Shown here in pieces: positions 10,182-21,086 of a stretch of DNA of 64,000 nucleotides. A model generated the notes under the pieces. That model was not told where the DNA came from. It did not search any database and saw nothing but the letters and a program-made list of their open reading frames with translations. A program made the position numbers and the translations under genes. Position 1 is the first letter of the stretch, and every line of letters begins with the position of its first letter. The stretch spans positions 32,384,001 to 32,448,000 of the forward strand of contig CM074857.1 in the NCBI GenBank assembly GCA_037501455.1, written 5' to 3'. The DNA comes from Lantana camara. Lineage: Eukaryota; Streptophyta; Magnoliopsida; Lamiales; Verbenaceae.

Positions 10182-12392
10182 AATAAAGTCTGTCGTGACC
10201 TTCAAGTTTACTTCGCAGATATCCATCCTCAGGGCTGGAGGCCGATCTTGAATGTTTCTTTTGATAGGAGGGAGAGTGAAACAGAATCCGTACGGGTTGG
10301 GACAACAGTGTTCACTACATCTGAGGATGATAATGATCAATACGAACATAATTATGAGGATTTCACCCTTCCTGATAACAACGAGGACGACTGGACTCTT
10401 GGTGATAACAACGATGAAGACTGTACCCCAGCTCTTCGTGATAACAATGATGAAAACTGGATCCCAGCTCTTCCTGATAACAATGACGAAGACGTCCCTC
10501 AGCCTGATGGTGTAAACGAAGAAATTGTAAAGTGTGGGACCGAAGCAGATCTTCAACATCCCTCTGAGGAAGAAGTGCCCAATGAATATATTAACGAGGA
10601 AGAAGCCATCGTCTGTTATTATAATCCAGAGGTCGGGATTGAAAGACATGCGTGGGATGATGGTTCAGGTTTTAAGGATGACGAAGAGTTTAAAAACAAA
10701 CAAGAAGCCGTTCTGAAATTCAACATAGTTGCATGTAAGGGAAGCTTCCAATTCCGAACACTAAAATCATCAAAGTCCCTTCTGGTTCTGCGATGTTGTT
10801 GCAATGATTGCAAATGGTGGGTTCGGTGTGTTAAATCTCACAATTCTGACAGATTTTACCTCCAAAAGTATATTCGGACTCACAATTGTGGGTTGGAGGA
10901 GATAACTAATCATCATCATCAGGCAACAGCCCAAATGATAGGGGAGTTAGTGCAGCATATGTTTCTTGACGGGAAAGACCCCACACCAGGCGATATTAAA
11001 AAGCACATCGAACTTCAATTGGGCGTGAAGGTTAGCTACTGGAAGTGTTGGATGGGCAGAAATCATGCTAAGAATATTGTCAGGGGCTCACCGGAGCATG
11101 GATATGAAATAATAGATGCATATCGGTATATGCTAACAAGAACGAATGAAGGAAGCATCACTGATTTGGTTCTTGACACCGAAGGCAGGTTTCTGCATTT
11201 TTTTGTTGCATTTGGCCCTTGCATACGAGGTTTTGAATACATGCGCAAGGTGTTAGCTGTTGACGGTTGCTTCTTGAAGGGTAAGTATGACGGTACGTTG
11301 CTTGTGGCTACTGCACAAGATAGTGAGAACCATACGTTTCCTCTTGCATGGGCAGTGGTCGATTCAGAGAATAATGCATCGTGGGAATGGTTCTTTAACA
11401 ATCTAAAAAGCATTGTACCTGATAGTGCCGATCTCTGTATAATATCCGATAGACACGTTTCCATAAAAAATGCGATTGCTAAGGTTTATCCAACTGCGCA
11501 CCATGGATTTTGTGCAAAGCACTTGTCGGAGAACTTGAAACAACGGTTTAAAAAGAGTGCGATCCTTGATCCATTCTTCAGGGTAGTGAAAGCATACACT
11601 GTCGGAGATTTCATGGAGCACTACAAAGAGATAGAACGTCTTCACCAACGTGCTGCGGAATACTTGAAAGATGAGGTTGGTTTTGAGTTATGGAGCCGGG
11701 TACATTCTAAATCAAACAAGTTTGATGTCCTGACCAGCAACATCGCCGAGTCTATTAATTCTAGGCTACATGCTGAAAGAGGGTACCCTATCCATTCTTT
11801 GATTGAGTCTGTCATACGAATTTTGGGGAAATGGTTCCACGATCGACGAACTGATATGTTGAAGTGCAGTACAATCCTGGTGCCTTCAAAAGAGAAAGTT
11901 CTGCGGATTAGTTTGGACAAATCTAAAGGTTGCGTTGCACAGCAGTTCAATGCTCATGTATTTTCTGTCCGCGGCCTTGGAGATCCGGTAATGGTTGACT
12001 TGAACAATCTGACATGCACATGTGGTGTCTTCCAGGCGGAGAAGATCCCCTGTCCCCACGCATTGGCGGCGTTAAAGAAGTGCAACGAAGAACATTTTGG
12101 ACAAAGAATATATGACGTATGCTCCAAATTTTACAAAGTTGATAATTACATACTTGCATATTCTGAGACAATATTCCCAACACCTCCAGAGTTCGAGTGG
12201 GATTTGCCTGAAGACACAGGGATAAAACAAGTAAAACCACCTACACTAAACTCTCGCGTCGGAAGAAAAAGGATGACGCGTTTCCTGGCTCCTTATGAGG
12301 GAAGGAAAAGATACAATACTTGTTCAAAGTGTGGTGGAAAGGGACATAAAAGAACTACCTGTGACCAGGGTGTCGAGGAAACGAATAATTAA
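10182..12392 (+). CDS. mudrA-like MULE transposase
   Basis: The frame is open from 10182 after an in-frame TGA but has no N-terminal ATG. From 10248 it encodes 714 residues, so the true start is uncertain or lies in an upstream exon. Using numbering from 10248, residues 25-90 are acidic with four D-N-N-x-E/D repeats. Residues 145-215 match the MuDR-type zinc-binding DNA-binding domain. Residues 335-430 match the MULE transposase core, with aspartates at 339 (V-D-G) and 401 (S-D-R). Near 590-605 is a SWIM zinc finger (C-x-C then C-P-H), and near 693 a CCHC knuckle. The protein should bind the element's ends and catalyse cut-and-paste transposition. There is no internal stop, so it may still be functional. 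Confidence 0.9.
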   Translation, partial: NKVCRDLQVYFADIHPQGWRPILNVSFDRRESETESVRVGTTVFTTSEDDNDQYEHNYEDFTLPDNNEDDWTLGDNNDEDCTPALRDNNDENWIPALPDNNDEDVPQPDGVNEEIVKCGTEADLQHPSEEEVPNEYINEEEAIVCYYNPEVGIERHAWDDGSGFKDDEEFKNKQEAVLKFNIVACKGSFQFRTLKSSKSLLVLRCCCNDCKWWVRCVKSHNSDRFYLQKYIRTHNCGLEEITNHHHQATAQMIGELVQHMFLDGKDPTPGDIKKHIELQLGVKVSYWKCWMGRNHAKNIVRGSPEHGYEIIDAYRYMLTRTNEGSITDLVLDTEGRFLHFFVAFGPCIRGFEYMRKVLAVDGCFLKGKYDGTLLVATAQDSENHTFPLAWAVVDSENNASWEWFFNNLKSIVPDSADLCIISDRHVSIKNAIAKVYPTAHHGFCAKHLSENLKQRFKKSAILDPFFRVVKAYTVGDFMEHYKEIERLHQRAAEYLKDEVGFELWSRVHSKSNKFDVLTSNIAESINSRLHAERGYPIHSLIESVIRILGKWFHDRRTDMLKCSTILVPSKEKVLRISLDKSKGCVAQQFNAHVFSVRGLGDPVMVDLNNLTCTCGVFQAEKIPCPHALAALKKCNEEHFGQRIYDVCSKFYKVDNYILAYSETIFPTPPEFEWDLPEDTGIKQVKPPTLNSRVGRKRMTRFLAPYEGRKRYNTCSKCGGKGHKRTTCDQGVEETNN

Positions 12393-13116
12393 TCACAAGT
12401 AAAAGGGTGTCAGATATATTTTTTGTGTTTTCTTGTAATTAAAGAAAGTTGATTATGTAATATAGTGATAGATCATTTAATTCAAGTACACGAACTTATT
12501 GATCTAGCAGTAGATTCAACGGATCTACCACTAGATTCAAAGGATCTATCAGTAGATCAAGCAGTGCGTCTCAGGATCTATCACTCGATTTATTTGATCT
12601 AGTACTAGAAACGCGGCTGCAAAAAAAGAGTTTAATGATCTATCACTAGATTCAAAGGATCTAGGACTAGGATTTAATAACATATAACTTCTAATAAAAT
12701 AAAATATTAACATGTAAAATATTAAGTTGATCTGGTCTTCTTCCTTAATCACAAGTAAAAGGGTGTCGGATATATTTTTTGTGTTTTCTTGTAATTAAAG
12801 AAAGTTGATTATGTAATATAGTGATAGATCATTTAAATCAAGTACACGAACTTATTGATCTAGCAGTAGATTCAACGGATCTACCACTAGATTCAAAGGA
12901 TCTATCAGTAGATCAAGCAGTGCGTCTCAGGATCTATTACTCGATTTATTTGATCTAGTACTAGAAACCCGGCTGCAAAAAAAGAGTTTAAGGATCTATC
13001 ACTAGATTCAAAGGATCTAGCACTAGGATTTAATAACATATAACTTCTAATAAAATAAAATATTAACAGAAAAAAATATTAACATGTAAAATATTAAATT
13101 GATCTGGTCTTCTTCC
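12389..13116 (+). repeat. Tandem duplication, about 356 + 372 bp, rich in palindromic motif
   Basis: A unit starting TTAATCACAAGTAAAAGGG at 12389 is repeated at 12745 with near identity; the second copy has a small AT insertion near 13066. Each unit carries about seven GATCTA...TAGAT motifs. It begins at the transposase stop codon, so the first copy includes its 3' untranslated region. Confidence 0.9.
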
Positions 13117-13174
13117 TTAATCACAAAATCTGCCGTATTTGATTGAAATGTTCATGAAAATCGTCATTTCCGTA

Positions 13175-13560
13175 GGACTTGTTGCCAAACAGTAACAATC
13201 AATAGAAATTTCTTTGTTTGGCCTTGCAATAGATCGTTAGACATTGTAGAAGAACCATGCAATGTGCAATACAAGAGATAGTTTTGAGATGCTTCGTGCA
13301 ACCTTTGCATAACAATGGAAAGAAACCCTGGAAAATGCAATTGAAGCTTTATTATAGATTTATTATACATGTATAATAAATCTTCAATTGCATTTTCAAG
13401 GGTTTGTTTCCATTGTTATGCAAAGGTTGCACGAAGCATCTCAAAACTATCTCCTGTATTGGCCATCGCATAGTTCATCTACAACGAGTAAACACTACAT
13501 GGACCAAATAAAGAAACACCTATTGATTCCTACTATATGGCGGAAATCATACAGCAAACA
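13175..13560. repeat. Long inverted repeat with a 28-bp perfect palindromic centre
   Basis: The left arm, about 13175-13355, and right arm, about 13384-13560, are reverse complements at roughly 80% identity by eye. They flank a perfect 28-bp palindrome at 13356-13383 centred between 13369 and 13370. Both arms encode a similar peptide in opposite directions (M-Q-R-L-H-E-A-S-Q-N-Y-L-L-Y), so the source was probably a coding fragment. A transcript crossing it would fold into a near loop-less hairpin of about 180 bp. Confidence 0.85.
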
Positions 13561-13642
13561 TGATAATTTTCAAGAGCAATTCAAACTAATAGGGCAGACT
13601 CTCAAAGATTTGCGCAGGATTTTTGACCTTAAGCGGGGGAGG

Positions 13643-13912
13643 AAGAGAGAGAGGATGAGGAGTAGAGGAAGAGGAAGAAGAAGAGGAAGAGGAGGGGGAT
13701 AGTGGGAGCGGAAGTAGGGAATGCCGGCGGCTACGGCAGAGAAAAAAAAAAGATGGAATTGAAAGGATAAAATTTAGGGCTTAAGAGAGAGAGGATGAGG
13801 AGTAGAGGAAGAGGAAGAGGAGGGGGGTAGTGGGAGCGGAAGCAGGGAATGCCGGCGGCTACGGCAGAGAAAAAAAAAAGATGGAATTGAAAGGATAAAA
13901 TTTAGGGCTTAG
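13643..13912 (+). repeat. Tandem duplication of a purine-rich 140-bp unit
   Basis: A GAGGATGAGGAGTAGAGG-containing unit starts near 13643 and again near 13784, nearly identical, each ending in an AAAATTTAGGGCTTA segment. Purine-rich coding-like text here yields a chance Arg/Gly-rich tail to the ORF of the inverted repeat's right arm. Confidence 0.8.
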
Positions 13913-14085
13913 TGGGGTTTAAATACTTAACTTTTTGGGTGTTTACAAAAGCGCCCCTGAAAGTTCTTAATATTACAAAATATTTATAACCGTTAATATA
14001 GTAGCCGTTATTATAGCCGTTGGTGGGTTCATTGGATTTATATTTATATAGGTCATTTGATTATCATTTAAAGAATTTAAAGATT

Positions 14086-14433
14086 ATGGCAAGTTTAGCT
14101 AGCTCTACTTATACCCATAAAAAAACACTGAGATATAGAAACGAGAAGTGCAGGGAATGTGATCAGTGGACTACAATAAAGGTGGTAGAGAGAGATAATT
14201 TGAATCGGGGAAGACTATTTTATTGGTGCAATCAGCATGGCTTTTCTCATTGGTGTAACCCCGTGGTCGAAGATCAGTACCCATATAATGACGAAGGTGT
14301 TGAGGTTTCGAGCCGGAGGACACCAATTGTTACAGCTGGAGGAGAACAGAATATGGTGTACAAGTTGGTAGTAGGCCAGATGCTTCTTTTAACAGTAATT
14401 CTGGTTATTTGGATTGTAAAACTCACAATGTAA
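14086..14433 (+). CDS. GRF-type zinc finger protein with C-terminal membrane helix
   Basis: This 115-residue frame starts at the ATG at 14086. Residues 22-56 fit the GRF zinc finger: C22-x2-C25, then N-x-G-R-x-F-Y-W-C at 40-48, then H-G-F-x-x-W. The last canonical cysteine appears to be H51. Residues 93-112 are a hydrophobic helix, probably a tail anchor. Small GRF proteins of this build are common in plant genomes, often near transposons; GRF fingers bind nucleic acid in better studied proteins. The role here is unknown. It lies between the transposase and the ULP1 gene, on the same strand. Confidence 0.7.
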   Translation: MASLASSTYTHKKTLRYRNEKCRECDQWTTIKVVERDNLNRGRLFYWCNQHGFSHWCNPVVEDQYPYNDEGVEVSSRRTPIVTAGGEQNMVYKLVVGQMLLLTVILVIWIVKLTM

Positions 14434-14438
14434 CTGGT

Positions 14439-15660
14439 GTTGTATTGTGTAATAAAATCAAATATATCACTCGATCGTGTGTATCTATCACTAGATCCTC
14501 CATCAGAATGGCCGCTTTTAATTTTTTTGGTATTTTTGGTGTTGTATTCTGTAATAAAATCAAATATATCACTCGATCGTGGGTATCTATCACTAGATCC
14601 TCCATCAGAATGGCCCCTTTTAATTTTTTTGGTATTTTTCCAGGCCTCCACACCCCAACCGTAGGCTTTTCCACGCACACTTCCGGTTGATCTTGATAAA
14701 GTTGGATTTTTCTGGTGCAACATTGGGGTGTAACCCCAAAAACCCAAGCCATTATCATAGACTAGTTCCTTGAGAGTTGGGGGGAACCCCACGCTTGGGT
14801 TCGCTAGGATTGTGCACAGCCGCCCAAACGTACGTGATGGAACATGCTCCCCAAGGGTGTGGGGCCAGACAAGAGACGCTGGTCTTCATTTTGGGCCAAA
14901 GGGCGGGGCATATCTATCACTCGATCGTGGGTATCTATCACTAGATCCTCCATCAGAATGGCCCCTTTTAATTTTTTTGGCATTTTTCCAGGCCTCCACA
15001 CCCCAACCGTAGGCTTTTCCATGCACATTTCAGGTTGATCTTGATAAAGTTGGATTTTTCTGGTGCAACATTGGGGTGTAACCCCAAAAACCCAAGTCAT
15101 TATCATAGACTAGTTCCTTGAGAGTTTGGGGGAACCCCACGCTTGGGTTCGCCAGGATTGTGCACAGCTGCCCAAACGTACGTGATGGAACATGCTCCCC
15201 AAGGGTGTGGGGCCAGACAAGGGCGGGGCATATCTATCACTCGATCGTGGGTATCTATCACTAGATCCTCCATCAGAATGGCCCCTTTTAATTTTTTTGG
15301 TATTTTTCCAGGCCTCCACACCCCAACCGTAGGCTTTTCCACGCACACTTCCGGTTGATCTTGATAAAGTTGGATTTTTCTGGTGCAACATTGGGGTGTA
15401 ACCCCAAAAACCCAAGCCATTATCATAGACTAGTTCCTTGAGAGTTGGGGGGAACCCCACGCTTGGGTTCGCCAGGATTGTGCACAGCCACCCAAACGTA
15501 CGTGATGGAACAGGCTCCCCAAGGGTGTGGGGCCAGACAAGGGACGCTGGTCTTCATTTTGGGCCAAAGGGCGGGGCATATCTATCACTCGATCGTGGGT
15601 ATCTATCACTAGATCCTCCATCAGAATGACCCCTTTTAATTTTTTTTATCTTATTTTTCC
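14439..15660 (+). repeat. Minisatellite, units of 102 and about 348/320/348 bp
   Basis: CGATCGTG-containing repeat starts fall at 14472, 14574, 14922, 15242 and 15590. The long unit contains the palindromic motif pair, a GC-rich block, and short inverted repeats such as TTGGGG/CCCCAA around TGTAA. The 15242-starting and other copies are about 95% alike. Open frames of 60-170 codons on both strands come from the repeat itself and I do not call them genes. Confidence 0.9.
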
Positions 15661-15980
15661 AGGATTTCCCAAAAGTTGTATGACTGGGACGTTCGAAAAA
15701 AGGCGGCAAACTTTAAATGAAGTTGTGCTTTTGTCTGACAGTTGAGCGATTTTTTATTATTTTACTGTCATTTGGTTAATCCAATCGCAATCATTTCCTT
15801 ATTTGCGTAAGAGAGAAAAAGAGAAAAAAGACTGTTCAACATCTCACTACTTTTCTGTTCATCGTCTTCATCTTTGAATCTTCAGAGATCATTTAAAAAA
15901 AAACTAGGGTTTTCTGGGTTTTCTCCATTTCTGTCCAGTTGACTTCACCACTTTTTATCAAATTTTCCAAAAGAGTAGAT
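15661..15980 (+). other. Upstream region of the DUF1985-ULP1 gene
   Basis: A 320-base region of ordinary promoter/leader character with A-rich and CT-rich stretches before the ATG at 15981. I see no clear TATA box. Confidence 0.4.
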
Positions 15981-18900
15981 ATGGCATCAGAGGAAGCGAA
16001 CGTTAACCCCGTCGTAGATTCAGAAACAACTACAGCGCCCATGCAAGGGAATACTCCTGATGATAATCACAGTACCAGTACCAGTTCCAGTAACAATGAG
16101 GAAGATGAAGCGGCGAGATTTTTTATTCAAGAAAATAGGAGTAAGCGCCGCCAAGATGATTCTGAGACGGAGAATGTCATGACCATGACACCATATATCG
16201 AGGCGGTGGGGAACGAATCTGATTTGCATGCGGAGGAGATGGAGTCCGAGGTCACCCGCGGCATCGATTTTTCAAAATTCCATTTGCTCCCGCTCTGTGA
16301 CCGTTGCTTCTTCTCGTCAAAAGTGAGGATTACAATCCGTGCTTCATGGGAACGCATTACCCCCATTACAAGATTCCTGGAAAAAAAACTGTATATCGCT
16401 CGCAAGAGTGTTTAGAAAATATACGCAGAAGCTTCCTCTAGGTTGGAATAAGGGTTTCTCAGGAACCTTCTTCCATTTTCTCATGATGTACTCCCTTCCA
16501 ACAGAAAAACAAAATGAACTTTGGTTCTTGATAGGAGGAAAGCCTGTCAGATTTGGCTTAAGGGAGTTTGCTCTGGTTACCGGGCTTAATTGTGGTTCTG
16601 GTGTAATCCCAGAAGGAATTGAGGTTGAAAACGTTAAAAAGGAGTCGGAGGATTTTCGTATGAGGGTGCTCGAAGATAAATGGGATAAGAAGGTCAAGGA
16701 TACGGAGTTGGAGCCCCTGTTAAAAAATACGAATATTAATGTGAGCTATCGCAAGAAAATTGCTCTTGTGCTCTTCGTTCAATATATTTTGCTTGGGATT
16801 AAGAAGGGAAGAGTGGTGAAAATGGATTATATTTGTTTTGCCAGTGATTTGAAGTTTTTCTACAGATACCCATGGGGTCTATTGTCATTCAAAGCTACAA
16901 TAGACACAATAAAAAAGAGGTTAAGTGATATTGCCAAATGGGATCCTGTGGAAGTGCCTAAACAGAGGACCTATCATCTTAGTGGTTTTCCTTGGGTGTT
17001 GCAGGTGAACCTTCGACTCTTCAAGATAATAATTTGCATTCGTTAATTTTCTGAGTTTTTTTATGTTTTGTGATTAGGCTTGGGCTTACGAAATGTGCCC
17101 AACTATAGCAAGTTATGGGAGTGGACTACAACCTCAAGATGGAACGTCCATGCTGCCACTCCCCAGGCTATTTAGATGGATGCAGTCCAAAGGTCTGCCC
17201 TTGGAAATAGAGGATCTGTGTGCCCAAATAGATAATCATGGTCTCGAGGTTTGATCTCAAAAACTAATGAAATTTATATACAAGAATAATCTAGTTATCG
17301 AACATTTCAATCGCGTGCTAGTACTAGAACTCTAGTACTAGAACACCTCAATCGCGTGCTAGATTATTGAGCGAAAACTTTTTTACAAATGTAATCTAGT
17401 ACTAGAACACCTCATTCGCGTACTAGATTATTAAGCAAAAACTCTTTACAAATGTAATCTAGTACTAGAACCTTATTTTTGCTTACTCGATCTATTTGGT
17501 TTTTCACAGCCATTTTTTTTTTTTTTTTTTAAAATTATGTATCAGAATCAGGTTGCCGTCCGTCCATTCTTGTTTCCATCCACCAGGGAGAAAACAATGA
17601 GTTATATGTCTGGATTGCAAGAACCTACGGATGTTGATGATGCACCTATTGATGATCTGAAACAAATTTTGGAAGGGTGCACCCAGTTGATCATTGGAAA
17701 TGAATTGCCCCCTCCGCCACTGTATTCAAAGGAGCCAGATCATGATGATGGCAATGATTGGTGCCCATCAGTACCTCTATCACTCGCTGCAGAACATACC
17801 GATTGGGGCAATTATTGGTGCACACCACCCCCACCAAACACAACAACCAACCCACCTGGTCCAACAACACCCCCAAATGTCACTAGATCCCCCACAACAC
17901 CCTCAGGAGCTGCTGCATTTAAACTTCCTCCAGAAATTCAACAATTTATGGATAACCTTCTCTCCAAAACAGATGCTAATTACGAATCTACAAAGGTATT
18001 TTTGGATAAAATATTGCAGCATTAGGAGAAAGCGGCCCAAGACAAGGCCCGCAGTAATGTAATGGTGCAGCAGGAGTTGGAGGCCCCTAAAAGTAAAAGT
18101 AGAACAAGACCAAAGAGAACTAAAAGAAGGGCCGCATGCCTCCTCTCTCCATATACTGCGGCCCAATATAAACGGATTTGCACGGCTAGAGCCAGAGCTA
18201 CACAGCCAACCACCTTGGAGGCTCAGCCACAGGTTGTCCATCAGCCTTTTCCGGAAGAGGAAGAAACTGTAACTGACATTCCTGTTACTCTCGCCAAATG
18301 GTTTTCCAAAATGGGAGAGAATTCAACTTCCAGCACCTTATACAACTGGGCGTTCAGTGCCAACCCACAAGAGCGAATTCGAGGAAAGACTCATGAGTTT
18401 AACAATGAAGAACTGCAAGTCCTCCTCGCAACGGGAAAATGGTTGCTCTCCGAGGTAAACAAATTCACAATAACAAATATAGCAAAACATAAATGTGTCG
18501 TAGTACTAGATTTCCCTATCTATCAATAGACCTTTATGTATCGAGTACTAGATTTCCCCTATCTATCACTAGATCCTTATATATCGAGTACTAGATTCCC
18601 CTATCTATCACTAGATCCTTATCTATCTAGCACTAGATTTCCCTTATCTATCAATAGATCCTTGTCTATCTAATACTAGATTGCCCCTGTATAACAAACG
18701 ATCCCTTTATGTATTTTTTTTTTGTTTTGGCCTAACAAATTATTTTTGTTCACACCATTTCAGCATGTGAATGAGTGTTTGGCCAATTTAAGGATTAAAC
18801 AGAAGACACGCATGAATCTATATGCTCAGGATTGTAGGGTCCTTGATGAGACCTTCTTCCAAGATCTTAAGGTGAATTACTACGTGGCAAGGGGGCTCAT

Positions 18901-19789
18901 TGATGAGGATGATTCTGTAGGGATTGGCGAGGATGGTAATATCGTGATTCTCAGAAGGGCAAATAAGTCGAAGAGTGTCAGGGATGCTGCCAGGGGTGGC
19001 AAGGCTGGCAGGAGTGTGAAGAATACAGAGAACATCGACCTCCAAACTGCGGATCATTCAATGGAGGCGGTGAAGGGCATTTGGAATGTCCCCTTCAAAT
19101 GGCAGTCCAATGTTCTGGATCACACAAGACCTGCTGCATCACCACCACTGCATAGACAGCCATGGGACGGAGCAAATAAATTTTACGGTGCAGTAAATGT
19201 TGGAAACTCTCACTGGATTGCCGTGGAGATTCTGATTAATGAGGAAACGATCAGGATATATAACAGCACCTCTGCACCACTTGATGCAAGGAACTACCAA
19301 ATTGCCTTGAATCATCTATGTGTCTTCTTCCCCAGACTATTGGCACAAACTGGAAAGTTCCAGCACTTGGGCAGCAAGCTCACCAGCATGTGGAAGCTGA
19401 AACTTGTGGAGAACAGCCCAAAAAATACACGAAGGTACATAAAGAATATTTATTAACTGAAAATAATATAGAAAAAACTTCCATATCTAGTACTAGATTA
19501 CCTTATCTAGTACTCGATTATCCTTATCTAGTAATAGATTGCATCTTTCTATAACTTGATCACACTGTTCTCGTAGTAGATTTCCCTTATCGAACAAGCG
19601 ACCCTTGAACTTTGATTTCATTTCATTTGCTACTTTTGCAGTGGAGATTGTGGAATCTACACGTTGTGTTGCATTGAACTTCTTATGCGGGGGATGTCAC
19701 TAGATCTGCTGAAGGTCGATCATATCCAGTTTTTCAGATACCGTTTTGCCTCCGAGATATATTTTGGATTAGATAATTTCAAACACTAG
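15981..19789 (+). pseudogene. DUF1985-ULP1 (C48 protease-like) gene of Kaonashi type, decayed
   Basis: Five exons can be read: 15981-17004, 17078-17248, 17546-18454, 18764-19434 and 19642-19789, with GT...AG introns in matching phases (0, 0, 0, 2). Exon 1 has an acidic/Ser-rich start, then the DUF1985 domain (F-S-K-F, S-S-K-V, later W-F-L-I-G-G-K-P-V-R-F and T-G-L-N-C-G), which continues into exon 2. Exons 4-5 hold the ULP1/C48 fold: S-H-W with the catalytic His, then G-D-C-G with the catalytic Cys. The usual Asp of V-Y-D-S is Asn (I-Y-N-S), and the usual Gln before G-D-C-G is not evident. Breaks are a frameshift near 16400 and an in-frame TAG at 18023-18025 (likely from CAG). The family removes SUMO-like modifiers. 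This copy is probably inactive. Confidence 0.85.
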
Positions 19790-19933
19790 AATATTTCTTT
19801 TTATTATTGTTAATTAGGGGGTTTAGATCTTGATTTTGGATAAATGTAAATATACAAAATCAATAATAATTCTACAAACTGATAACTTTTATTAAAAATA
19901 AAATAAAAGTAGGCATAGTACAAAAAACATAAA

Positions 19934-20558
19934 TTATGGGAGAGGAGGATGAAACTGATCCACTTCGTCCGGACCATAATGAGGGTTGTTGGAATTAACA
20001 CTCTCATCGCCGGCAATTCCAACGATGTCTGAGTTCCTATCCTCAATGCGGTCTGCGTGGAGGTGGTCCTCTTCGCCTTCCAACAGGTGTGCCTCACGCA
20101 CCTTGAAGATAAAATGAAGTTCGTCATAGAAAGGGCATCCGCGCACCCTGATCTCCGAATGCGATCGAATTACCTATGTAAATACGTTACATTAGTACAG
20201 TCAAAAAATGAACAACATCTAAAGAAAATGATTGAGTATGATTTCGCCTTACATCCATAGTATTCCCATTCTTATATGCATCGAAAACAATTCGGCCATT
20301 TTTGCGATCCTCAGCCAAGTACACACCAGGACAGGCCAAGTAACTACGGAAGTTGTAAAAAATTTTCTGCTTTGCTTTCACCCACGCTATAACATCTTCG
20401 GGTCAATATCTGCGTTTGAATTGATCTGACAATTCAATGGACACTAGAACAAGGCCTGAATAGAAGACTTCTAGTTGCGAAACTTGGTTATCTGCGGCAT
20501 ACTGCCGAAGACTTTCAACCATGTACACTTCAACTGCTCCCTCAATCGGTGCTACCAT
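19934..20558 (-). pseudogene. Unknown two-exon gene A, one premature stop
   Basis: Exon 1 runs 20558-20253 from ATG, the intron has a good GTAAGG donor and a TAG acceptor, and exon 2 runs 20173-19934. Phases match, giving about 182 codons. A TGA at 20405-20403 interrupts exon 1 where its paralogue has TTG. Shared features with gene B are L-R-Q-Y-A-A-D-N-Q, S-Q-L-E-V-F, F-Y-N-F-R, then in exon 2 G-C-x-x-Y-D-x-L and F-I-F-K-V-R and an acidic His/Asp tail. I recognise no domain. It ends 145 bases from the ULP1 gene stop, convergent with it, so it is probably transposon cargo. Confidence 0.6.
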
Positions 20559-21086
20559 GACTTTGATTCTGATTATCAAGTATATGAAATATGGTAGAGA
20601 GTGAGAAGAAGACGACATATATTTTTACAGGTAAGAGGCAGAAAGAAAGAAAGTGTAACCCAATCGTCGTGCCCTTTTGGTATTCAAAATTGGTCAGCCA
20701 AACTACGGGAAAGTGTGATTGCAGCTTTTTATTTAATGTAGCCGCCCTTTCGGATTTCTGGGAACTTCACAATCTAACGTATAAATTTTACTTTATTTTA
20801 AGCCTTGTAAATAGTTAATTTATTATATTGCAAGGGAATGAAATGCATTTGAACAATAGCAGAAGTTATTGCATTAAATAAAATCAACAAAGGGCACTTA
20901 GACCAGTGATAGATTGAACCCTTCTATCACGCGATCTTTTGTGTCCTTTTTACAAATTAATGAGACTACCAACATCAAAACTTAAGGGGGAGGATTAATC
21001 TGATTAACTTCATCATTATCATTCTGAGGGATGTTTAAATTAGCACTATCCTCAGAGTCCTCGGGGTGATCGTCGCCCTCAAGGGA
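20559..21086. other. Spacer between genes A and B
   Basis: Promoter side of gene A; it resembles the region upstream of gene B (shared 'caatcg..gg..tattcaaaattggtc' type stretch near 20660 and 21750). It contains one palindromic-motif relative near 20905-20935. No separate gene seen. Confidence 0.5.

Noticed and set aside
9889..13966. Possible 9-bp target duplication around the mudrA tract
   Set aside because: The bases outside the candidate ends at 9898, 13957 and 24993 do not match each other.
14274..15629. Several 60-170-codon ORFs on both strands
   Set aside because: They follow the minisatellite period, repeat the same peptide and have no domain; repeat-derived open frames.
19318..19554. 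78-codon ORF overlapping ULP1 exon 4
   Set aside because: Alternative frame of the same exon; only the other frame joins to the G-D-C-G exon with matching phase.
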